DNA from: Aliivibrio sp. EL58
GTDB taxonomy: Bacteria; Pseudomonadota; Gammaproteobacteria; Enterobacterales; Vibrionaceae
Direction: 5' to 3'
Length of the DNA: 64,000 nt
Assembly (NCBI RefSeq): GCF_900312675.1
Contig: NZ_OMPC01000004.1
Location: 71,218-135,217 of the forward strand
Made by a program: the position numbers and the translations under genes. Shown here piece by piece: positions 45,136-52,215 of the stretch; the stretch's first letter is position 1; every line of letters starts with the position of its first letter. Below the pieces are notes generated by a model. It had not been told where the DNA came from and did not search any database. It worked only from the letters and a program-made list of their open reading frames with translations.

Positions 45136-47964
45136 TTACAAAGGTTTACCGCCATATACAAACGGTTTATCTTCGTCGTATCCAAACTGCTTCTTTAGTG
45201 CGTCAAAACCATCGGCCTCTGTGGCTTGTTGTTTCACTTTTTCACACTTGCGCCTCTGTCGCTCTGCGTTTGATTTAGGCGGTTTATAAGTGCCATACTC
45301 TTGTTTCAAAGTAGGCAATTTCATTTCAAACATTGCCACACCTAATGAAGCAAACTTATCATCAACGAACTGTGGTGAAAGGTCTTTATGGTTTCGCCAC
45401 TTTCGCAGCTTGCTTCTCTGCGTTGCTGTAAGTGCTTCGTCACCTGTTTTAGTCTTGCGGCCTGATTTCTTAGGCATAAACAAATCCTCCACGATTGGGT
45501 TATCAATACACTTTCCCATTGCCTTAATGCTATCAGCCTCACTATCCCCAAACTCTTCACGAATACGATCAACAAAGTAGTTAAATGAAGCAATATCAGG
45601 CAACACTAAAACACCCTTACTATTACTGTTCGGATCACGTAACCAACCACGAAAAGCATTTTGCATATGGCTGTTGTATTCAGTCCATCGGTATATCTGC
45701 TCCTGTGTTAGACCACGATCAAGTAAGTAAGCATTTTGTATTGGGCTTGGCTTTAATGAATATAAACAAGCAACCAACTCAAACGACTGTAGATTATTCT
45801 TGCCGTGTGTATTTGCAGTGCCATAAACTAGATTTTTAGATCCTGCGTCATCATCTTTTGTCGTGCCACGTAAAGTATAAAGACCATCAGCACCAAACAT
45901 ATTTTGATAAGATGTACCAAACGTATCAACTTCTAACTCTTGTTTATTAAATAAGCATAAGTGCTGTTCAATATCATGATCAATAACACCAACTTTAAAT
46001 ATATCCTTGGACAGTTCCTGTAATATCTCAGGGTGTCTGTTCACTTTAGCTGTGCCATACGTCAAGTTAGTACAGTAGTATATCCCATTGAAACGATGTG
46101 CAATTTTATCGTGTCTTGGTGTAAGTCTGCGAACATTGATATCTACACGATCCTTTAAAAGTAAGCATAGAATACTGTTATGCGCATCATCGCCCATCAA
46201 AGTTAGACTGTTGAACTGTAGTAGCTTTTCAATATCAATAATGGAAAGTGTTTTAAGATTGCAGTTTTCTTTATTATATATAAAGCGACTCTGTATATTA
46301 AGCTTAGTTAGCTCTCGTAACTTTGTAATATACCAGTCATTATTTCGATCACTTTCTGCCGCAAGTAAATCAAAACCTTTATCAGATAAGCTACTTGCCA
46401 CAATATGATCATCTTCTTGTTTATATTCAAGATATGAAAGCAACGTATTATAGTTCCCAAGTGAAGCTGATTCACTTCTAAGTTCAAATATGCTCGGCAC
46501 TTCATCAACAATAAGGTGTGTCCCACCATCTGATAGATCTTGAAATATACCAAAATCTAAGTATTCCAAACCTTTGTGCGTGATAAAGATTACAGAATAA
46601 TCTGATAGATTTGAAACTGCATCCTGTGCTTGCTTCATAATACCGTCAAGTTTATTACCATCCTGATCACTTGAAGCAATACGAACAATATCGGGGCACG
46701 TTATATCGTTTTCAGTGCAATAGTTTTCAATCTCTTTTACACGGCTACCATCATGCCAACCCATCGTGTTTATGTCGTGAACTGCATAAACAAATATACC
46801 TCGCTGGGCATCTGTAATGCGCTTAATGGCTTCGTATGTTTTACCAGTACTGGGCAAACCACTCACAACGTCAATAGTACCTAATGGTTGACGTTTAGCC
46901 TTGATTGGCTTGTTGGTGTTAAGTTCGTCCTGTAGTTGTGCCAGATCTGATTTAAACTGTTTCAGCGCTGTTTCGTCTTCATTAGATAAAACAAGCTTGA
47001 TTGATTCCGCAAAATCAAAACGACTATCTTTTACAAGGTTTCTTGCTGCTTGTATCTGGTCTTTGTAAGTAGCTCCGCCCCAATTTTTAGTGCTTGGAAA
47101 TGTGATTGCAAGCTTATTTTCAATGCTTATATCATCCATGCCACAACGGATCATTACTGTTGCAAGGCTAAACGCTCCATTATAACCACTGTTAGAAATA
47201 GCGTTAGCGTTTGCGGCGTTCTTATCAATAATATAATCAATACGTGACTGGTTAGGTGTTTGACTTACTGTACCTGTAGCAGTCGCCTTTATAGCCTGCA
47301 TACGGTCTTCTAACGCCTTTACTTCCGCAAGCTTGGAAAGATACCAAGTTGCTGTCTTTGATAGTGTCAGGGCTTTGTTGGCTTCACTGTGATATGCGTT
47401 TTCATCATAACTTACATAGCATTGTCTGTTAGGGTTATAGACTTTGCCATCATAATATTTGCCAAGTCCAAGATCACTCAAAAGCTGTCTGATATGGTGC
47501 TGTGCTATGCGTTGAAAGTTCTTCTTATTAGCAAGCGTACTCTCTAGATCATGCGCCCAAAAACACTTTAAGCCGTTTCCACTTGGGGACGTAAACAATG
47601 CAATAGGTTTTGTTGTCAGCAACTTGGCTTTAACTTCGTTGATATCAATATCAATTTTGTCTAAGTCTAAATGAATAATTCCTGAAAGATCCCATCTTTC
47701 ATGCTGATATTGGTCTTTATCATCTTTCAGTTTTACTATTCCATCCGAAATAAAAGCATGTGGCATCACACTTGGGACGTAATCTTCTTTCTTTGCTTGG
47801 GCATCTGTTTTCTTGGCTGCTTGATAAGCTAAAACAAGTTGCTTATATGTGCCATCCTTGGTCTTGCTTATTAGGTCTTTAAGTGAAATATCACCGGCAA
47901 TAACTTTCTGCCCATTCACTTTTTTGTCGCTTATTACTGCAATATTATTTTGGTTTATTTCCAT
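45136..47964 (-). CDS. Primase-helicase of the mobile element (VirE-N/AEP-like plus P-loop ATPase)
   Basis: From the ATG at 47964 (AAGGGGAAAACG upstream) the protein has 942 residues; an upstream frame start at 47988 lacks this site. Residues ~50-190 match the BT4734/VirE N-terminal domain of the archaeo-eukaryotic primase superfamily (IIHLDLDK with catalytic Asp, and TSPSGNGLKCFW). A central P-loop ATPase follows with SGLPSTGKT (~369-376) and IVDEVPS (~487), then a helicase-like region and a basic C-terminus. It likely starts replication at the adjacent iterons. Its start overlaps the end of the RHH-like gene by 20 bases. Confidence 0.85.
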   Translation of the reverse strand: MEINQNNIAVISDKKVNGQKVIAGDISLKDLISKTKDGTYKQLVLAYQAAKKTDAQAKKEDYVPSVMPHAFISDGIVKLKDDKDQYQHERWDLSGIIHLDLDKIDIDINEVKAKLLTTKPIALFTSPSGNGLKCFWAHDLESTLANKKNFQRIAQHHIRQLLSDLGLGKYYDGKVYNPNRQCYVSYDENAYHSEANKALTLSKTATWYLSKLAEVKALEDRMQAIKATATGTVSQTPNQSRIDYIIDKNAANANAISNSGYNGAFSLATVMIRCGMDDISIENKLAITFPSTKNWGGATYKDQIQAARNLVKDSRFDFAESIKLVLSNEDETALKQFKSDLAQLQDELNTNKPIKAKRQPLGTIDVVSGLPSTGKTYEAIKRITDAQRGIFVYAVHDINTMGWHDGSRVKEIENYCTENDITCPDIVRIASSDQDGNKLDGIMKQAQDAVSNLSDYSVIFITHKGLEYLDFGIFQDLSDGGTHLIVDEVPSIFELRSESASLGNYNTLLSYLEYKQEDDHIVASSLSDKGFDLLAAESDRNNDWYITKLRELTKLNIQSRFIYNKENCNLKTLSIIDIEKLLQFNSLTLMGDDAHNSILCLLLKDRVDINVRRLTPRHDKIAHRFNGIYYCTNLTYGTAKVNRHPEILQELSKDIFKVGVIDHDIEQHLCLFNKQELEVDTFGTSYQNMFGADGLYTLRGTTKDDDAGSKNLVYGTANTHGKNNLQSFELVACLYSLKPSPIQNAYLLDRGLTQEQIYRWTEYNSHMQNAFRGWLRDPNSNSKGVLVLPDIASFNYFVDRIREEFGDSEADSIKAMGKCIDNPIVEDLFMPKKSGRKTKTGDEALTATQRSKLRKWRNHKDLSPQFVDDKFASLGVAMFEMKLPTLKQEYGTYKPPKSNAERQRRKCEKVKQQATEADGFDALKKQFGYDEDKPFVYGGKPL

Positions 47965-48115
47965 CGTTTTCCCCTTGATTGTTAGCACTTCTTTGAATGC
48001 GCTCTTTTTCGATAAGTTTGTTTACTGTTTTTGCAATACTTTCAGCACGGCTGTTCAACCATTGCAGATTATTAACGTCGATCATTATTGGTATTTTCTT
48101 AATATGGTATTTCAT
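47945..48115 (-). CDS. Small ribbon-helix-helix-like protein (56 residues)
   Basis: The product opens with a strand-like IKKIPIMIDV, then a helix-turn-helix pair WLNSRAESIAKTVNKLIEKE, the pattern of Arc/MetJ-type DNA-binding proteins. Its start shares one base with the upstream stop (TAATG) and its end overlaps the primase gene. It may be an autoregulator or replication regulator. Too short for certainty, but the overlap chain supports it being a gene. Confidence 0.6.
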   Translation of the reverse strand: MKYHIKKIPIMIDVNNLQWLNSRAESIAKTVNKLIEKERIQRSANNQGENDGNKPK

Positions 48116-48186
48116 TATTCATCGTCCTCCGATAATCGTTTTCTTTCTTCTTCTGGTAGATTTAACCATTCATCAAAATCAATCAT
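48115..48186 (-). CDS. Tiny coupled ORF (23 residues)
   Basis: ATG at 48186 opens MIDFDEWLNLPEEERKRLS and stops at 48115. The start overlaps the HTH gene stop (ATGA) and AAGGGG lies 6 bases upstream. The stop overlaps the RHH-like start (TAATG). The peptide is acidic and amphipathic. It may be a real micropeptide or a translational relay; the second is as likely. Confidence 0.45.
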   Translation of the reverse strand: MIDFDEWLNLPEEERKRLSEDDE

Positions 48187-48332
48187 AAAATCCCCTTGTC
48201 TATTTGATTACGCCATCGGTACAAACTTGAACGTGAAAGACCATATTCTTTTTCAATGCTTTCAATTTGATATTCATCCATCAGACCGACAAGGCGTTTC
48301 TTTTCTATTTTGGTATATCGTTTCTTTTTCAT
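48183..48332 (-). CDS. Small helix-turn-helix protein (49 residues)
   Basis: A very basic protein with EKEYGLSRSSLYRWRNQI, a clear helix-turn-helix of the IS3-OrfA/Hin-like type. It is the first gene of the overlapping chain HTH, 23-residue ORF, RHH-like, primase. A perfect 7-bp inverted repeat lies just upstream and could be its operator. No transposase remnants surround it, so a regulator is favoured over an insertion-sequence fragment. Confidence 0.6.
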   Translation of the reverse strand: MKKKRYTKIEKKRLVGLMDEYQIESIEKEYGLSRSSLYRWRNQIDKGIL

Positions 48333-48352
48333 TTTATTAAATCCTTATATTC

Positions 48353-48375
48353 AGGCGTGCGAAATATTCACGCCT
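48353..48375 (-). promoter_or_regulatory. Inverted repeat upstream of the HTH-primase operon
   Basis: AGGCGTG (48353-48359) and CACGCCT (48369-48375) are perfect 7-bp complements around CGAAATATT, about 20 bases before the HTH start. It is a probable operator or leader hairpin. Confidence 0.5.
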
Positions 48376-48552
48376 ATAACTCAATATGACATGATTATTA
48401 AAAGTACCTAAAAATATCTTATATTATTTACTTTTATTTATTAGTTTCGTTGTTTGGATGAAATATATATCACATAAGAAAATAAAACCGTGATCCGTGT
48501 CCGTGAAAAAAATCACAAACATTTCAAGTAGATACTACACAACCGATAGATA

Positions 48553-48579
48553 TAAAAAAACCGCCACAAAGGACGGTTT
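48553..48579 (-). terminator. Terminator after the serine recombinase
   Basis: AACCGTCC pairs with GGCGGTT (one mismatch) around TTTGT and is followed by a T-run on the minus strand. It lies 11 bases beyond the recombinase stop. Confidence 0.82.
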
Positions 48580-48589
48580 ATATGTTGTA

Positions 48590-50164
48590 TTACATGGCAT
48601 TGTTTCTGATTAAATGCCATGTATCGCTGTTATGTTTGGAATATCTTACTTTTGAATAATCATTTACTTTATCCCAAGATATAAAATATATTTCACCATT
48701 ATATAGTTCAACATTACAACGTGTTGAACCTTTATTAATATATATATCTTTAACTAACAGTTGTAAGGCATTATTAGTTTTCTGTCTTAAATCAACATTA
48801 CCTTTATCTAAAATAGATTCAATATCATCATTTGAATAAGTAATCTTAGGTGTTTCAATGTTTTGTTTTTGTTCTTCATCATCTAACAGGTTTAAAACTA
48901 CATCAATACGATCTGATACAACTTGTAAACGCTTTTGTATAGCATCTGCTGCACTTCCTGATAGGTTCATTAAGTTATCAACAAGATTGGATTGCTGTTG
49001 ATTTAACTCATCCATTTCAGATCTTAGTGCAGGACGTTTATCTACATCTTTAATAGGTGATATATCAAGCAATGGGATACATTCAAGGATCATCTTTTCA
49101 AATGAAAAACTGTGCATCGTTTTAAAATCACACTTATAACCCTTATTATTTTTAGCATTACACATAAATGTAAAACCGCTTCGTTTAATAACGGTCGGTG
49201 TCATTTTATGCTTTGCCCCAGTTCTGATAGTTAACCCACCTTTACACTCATCACATTTAATAAAACCACTAAACAAGTTAGTCATTGTATTTTGGCTCGG
49301 TCTTCTTTGTGATCTTGCGTCAACGATTGCCTGTGCTTCATAAAAATCAGAAAGTGATACGGTAACAGGGTAATAGTTTGAAACATCACCCTTACTTGAT
49401 TTTAGTAAGCCGATAACCTTTTTATCACGTACTACTTTTTGACAACGTGTAGCCGTCCATTTTATTGCTCGGTTTTTACGGTTTTCGTGATTACTTGGTG
49501 GTAATGGTATTCCATCGTTATTTAAACACTCAGCAATTCGTGAAAATGATAATCCATTTTTCACCATCTCAAAAATAGTGCGGATAACATCAGCATGGTG
49601 ATTTTCACTAAATTGTTTGCCATTCCATACTAACCAATATGGAATATGTCCCGAAACAAGTCCCTCGCCTTTTACACCTTTATCATATGCTCGCTTTTTG
49701 GCGTCACTAATGCGCTCAGATTTAAGCTTCGATTCTTCATTTGCTTTCATCATAAACATTAAAGACATCATCAACTGCATGCCATTCTCGCCGATTGATT
49801 CTTCTGAATATAGTTGGTTATCAGAAAGCGTGACTATTTCAAGTCCTAAACCAGTTAGCTCAAGAAACTGGCGCATTGCTTTCGAAATATCTTGTCGTGA
49901 TAATCGGTCTAATGCTTCAATGACAAGTATAGATCCTCTAGGAACTGCTCCACTTTTAACAGCTTCAATAAAAGACCCAAGTTCACCGCTTGAAACATTA
50001 TTTCCCTTGTAAGCGGACACACCTTGATCTATAAAGGTATCATTGAACGTATAACCGTTATCTAAAGCCCATTGTTTGGCTTTGCTAACTTGTCTTTGTA
50101 TACCAGTTTTTTGAACTTGTTGTATACTTGATACTCTAACATAAGAATAAACTTGTTTTTTCAT
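48590..50164 (-). CDS. Large serine recombinase (integrase)
   Basis: A 524-residue integrase. Residues ~5-150 form the resolvase catalytic domain with YVRVSS (nucleophilic Ser ~12) and IEALDRLSR. Residues ~170-290 match the Recombinase domain. A zinc ribbon follows (CDECKGG...CNAKNNKGYKC, ~320-365), then a coiled coil (~385-430). This is the layout of large serine recombinases, which integrate at short cores. The ATG at 50164 is only 13 bases from the yccA start on the other strand. In the integrated state no element promoter lies upstream of it; in the circle the winged-helix gene would. It very likely made the 11-bp core junctions. Confidence 0.92.
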   Translation of the reverse strand: MKKQVYSYVRVSSIQQVQKTGIQRQVSKAKQWALDNGYTFNDTFIDQGVSAYKGNNVSSGELGSFIEAVKSGAVPRGSILVIEALDRLSRQDISKAMRQFLELTGLGLEIVTLSDNQLYSEESIGENGMQLMMSLMFMMKANEESKLKSERISDAKKRAYDKGVKGEGLVSGHIPYWLVWNGKQFSENHHADVIRTIFEMVKNGLSFSRIAECLNNDGIPLPPSNHENRKNRAIKWTATRCQKVVRDKKVIGLLKSSKGDVSNYYPVTVSLSDFYEAQAIVDARSQRRPSQNTMTNLFSGFIKCDECKGGLTIRTGAKHKMTPTVIKRSGFTFMCNAKNNKGYKCDFKTMHSFSFEKMILECIPLLDISPIKDVDKRPALRSEMDELNQQQSNLVDNLMNLSGSAADAIQKRLQVVSDRIDVVLNLLDDEEQKQNIETPKITYSNDDIESILDKGNVDLRQKTNNALQLLVKDIYINKGSTRCNVELYNGEIYFISWDKVNDYSKVRYSKHNSDTWHLIRNNAM

Positions 50165-50177
50165 AAGGATGCCCTAC

Positions 50178-50843
50178 ATGGCTTTTAATCAATCATCTTA
50201 TCAAACTGAATCAGTCGGTTCTATTGCGTCAACTAATAAAGTATTACGTAATACTTATTTCTTACTGTCTATGACACTGTTATGGTCGGCGCTTGTTGCT
50301 GGTGTATCAATGGCTCTGAATTTACCTCGTCCAGGTATTATCATTATGCTTGTTGGTTTCTACGGCCTATTGTTCCTAACAGAGAAAAACCGTAACAACA
50401 GCATGGGGCTGGTATTTACCTTCTTATTTACTGGCTTCTTAGGTTACACCATTGGTCCAATCCTGAACATGTACATTGGTGCAGGTATGGGCGATGTTAT
50501 CCTAACAGCTCTTGGCGGTACTGCATTATCATTCATGGCAGCATCTGCTTACGCATTAACAACTAAGCGTGATTTATCATTCCTTAACGGTGTGCTAATG
50601 GCTGGTTTCGTTGTGCTTCTAATTGGTATGGTAGCGAATATCTTCCTACAAATGCCTTTATTACACCTTGCGATGAGCGGCATGTTCATTCTTTTCTCTA
50701 CTGGTGCGATTCTGCTTACAACACAATCAATCATCCGCGGCGGTGAAACAAGCTACATCTCAGCAACGATTACGCTGTATGTTTCTATCTACAACATCTT
50801 CATCAGCCTACTAAGTATTCTTGGTATTATGCGTGATGATTAA
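50178..50843 (+). CDS. yccA: YccA, Bax-inhibitor-1 family membrane protein with element-supplied N-terminus
   Basis: A 221-residue inner-membrane protein with seven hydrophobic spans. In E. coli YccA modulates FtsH proteolysis. The ATG at 50178 is chosen because AAGGA lies 8 bases upstream; the ATG at 50169 overlaps that site. Residues 1-19 (MAFNQSSYQTESVGSIAST) come from the element, and NKVLRNTYFLL onward is host sequence. The native start is the stub at 39051. The gene is thus intact but with a new N-terminus, ribosome site and promoter; its promoter would have to lie inside the divergent recombinase gene (a TATACT at 50123-50128 is the only fair -10 seen). Confidence 0.9.
   Translation: MAFNQSSYQTESVGSIASTNKVLRNTYFLLSMTLLWSALVAGVSMALNLPRPGIIIMLVGFYGLLFLTEKNRNNSMGLVFTFLFTGFLGYTIGPILNMYIGAGMGDVILTALGGTALSFMAASAYALTTKRDLSFLNGVLMAGFVVLLIGMVANIFLQMPLLHLAMSGMFILFSTGAILLTTQSIIRGGETSYISATITLYVSIYNIFISLLSILGIMRDD
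50235..50245 (+). repeat. Right attachment core
   Basis: AATAAAGTATT, identical to 39105-39115, falls at codons 20-23 of the present yccA frame and at codons 19-22 of the stub, in the same phase. Confidence 0.85.
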
Positions 50844-50866
50844 TCGATAAATATTTCGACAAGTAT

Positions 50867-50899
50867 AAAAAATGCCAGCCCTCACAGGCTGGCATTTTT
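50867..50899. terminator. Bidirectional terminator after yccA
   Basis: AATGCCAGCC and GGCTGGCATT form a perfect 10-bp stem with a six-base loop, flanked by A and T runs. It separates yccA from the convergent Sel1-repeat gene. Confidence 0.92.
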
Positions 50900-50952
50900 G
50901 TATCTATTAATTGGTATATCTACTGATTTAGTTACAACACCAAGAAAGAAAT

Positions 50953-52005
50953 CTAGTTGGTATACATTGCACACTCATCATTAATGTCTTCTGGCGGAAA
51001 GTAATTTTCTCTTACATAGAACTTATTAAGTAAACGAATTACCGAATGTTTCTTTACCGGCTTTTCATCCATCAATCCATGTAACTTACGAGCCACATTT
51101 TGAATCGTTAACAAATTTTCTAAAGGCAAACTGGCTTCTAAGTCATTCTTTAAACTATGAGCTTCCTCATAACCACTCGCAACCGCGAGATAAGCCCAAA
51201 TATAAGCAACCGCATTATGAGAAGAAGATATCTTTTGATTATATTGAGCTGAGCGAAGTTGTGACTCAGGAATTTTAAGTTCACCTCCACGCTCTGTCCA
51301 ATAAATCGCTTTATAAATATTTTTCTCTACCCCTATCCCGTGGTAGTAACAGGAACTGACAGTCACCATTGCTTTGGGATCACCTTGATACGCAGCTCTT
51401 AACATCCAATAGAAACCTTCAGGATGACCATCTTGAAGCTTTTGATACCATTGAGCGAGAAAAAGCTGCGCCTCTAAATGTTCTTTTAATGCTAATGCTG
51501 TAATAGTTTGGGTTCCAAGTTCAATATCTTTTTCGCAACCAACTCCTTCAAGGTACAGCTTGCCTAACCTAAATGTTGAACTCTGCTTGCCTTTTGAATC
51601 GCCTAATCGAGCAGCCCAATATTTGGATTTTTCGCTCGATTCAGGATCATCATAGTTATCATCATAAAGACGAACGAGTGCATAAAAAGCTTGTTGACTA
51701 TTTTGCTCTGCCGCTTTGAGATACCATTTAATGGCTCCGTTTTGGTCGACTAATTCTAGATCTGCCCCTAAGGCAAGCTGAGCGGTGATATTGCCTTTAT
51801 TTGCACGCTCAATTTTATCTTTTCTGTCTGTTTCATCATCAAAAACGACGATAGGAGAAGAAGGCGAATAATTGCTTCTTCGTTGCGCCGCTAACACTTT
51901 TTTCTTTTCAACTGATTGAAAGTGCAAAATCATAACAATTAAGCAAATTACGCCAGTAAAAAATAAGAACCAATACATATAAATATCATCAAAAGAGGAA
52001 TACAT
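50953..52005 (-). CDS. Membrane-anchored Sel1-repeat protein
   Basis: A 350-residue protein with one N-terminal membrane span (~9-28) followed by a linker and at least four to five Sel1/TPR-like repeats (for example AQLALGADLE, AFYALVRLYDD, STFRLGKLYLEGVGCE, AMVTVSSCYYHGIGVEKN). Such solenoids act as scaffolds. The helical domain is probably cytoplasmic given its Lys/Arg-rich junction after the span. It is monocistronic and divergent from the ATPase-MscS operon. Partner unknown. Confidence 0.8.
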   Translation of the reverse strand: MYSSFDDIYMYWFLFFTGVICLIVMILHFQSVEKKKVLAAQRRSNYSPSSPIVVFDDETDRKDKIERANKGNITAQLALGADLELVDQNGAIKWYLKAAEQNSQQAFYALVRLYDDNYDDPESSEKSKYWAARLGDSKGKQSSTFRLGKLYLEGVGCEKDIELGTQTITALALKEHLEAQLFLAQWYQKLQDGHPEGFYWMLRAAYQGDPKAMVTVSSCYYHGIGVEKNIYKAIYWTERGGELKIPESQLRSAQYNQKISSSHNAVAYIWAYLAVASGYEEAHSLKNDLEASLPLENLLTIQNVARKLHGLMDEKPVKKHSVIRLLNKFYVRENYFPPEDINDECAMYTN

Positions 52006-52215
52006 TTTTATCCCTCTATTCTAGTTCCTTTCCCTACCAATTAGAATTAATACCTTTTGCAAAATAGGCTTATCTTTATATTTTTAATCAAAAAAGAGAG
52101 AAATAAATAGAATGATAAGCCATATCTATATTTTCATCTCCATTCCTAGCTTTGTTACTGGTTTTTTTCAAAAAATTCGCTAAGGTAATATTAAATTACT
52201 CTGTATTTGGTCTAT

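Larger units (their letters stand above)
39105..50245. mobile_element. ~11.1-kb integrated satellite-like element in yccA, with capsid and primase genes
   Basis: The borders are defined by the duplicated core AATAAAGTATT and by the split of yccA. Almost all genes lie on the minus strand: a large serine recombinase at the right end, HTH, tiny ORF, RHH-like protein and primase-helicase, a 59-residue protein, two HK97-fold capsid-like proteins and a prohead protease, a small hydrophobic protein, and a winged-helix protein at the left end. Portal, terminase, tail and lysis genes are absent. This composition resembles phage-inducible chromosomal islands that build their own capsids, but with a serine recombinase and only the protease/capsid part of the packaging module. 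Confidence 0.85.

Noticed and set aside
48183-48332. An IS3-type transposase fragment
   Set aside because: The HTH resembles OrfA, but the ORF is complete, has a ribosome site and lies in an overlapping operon; no inverted terminal repeats or OrfB remnant are seen.
39105-50245. A complete temperate prophage
   Set aside because: Only ~11 kb, with no portal, terminase, tail, lysis or lysogeny-repressor module recognised.
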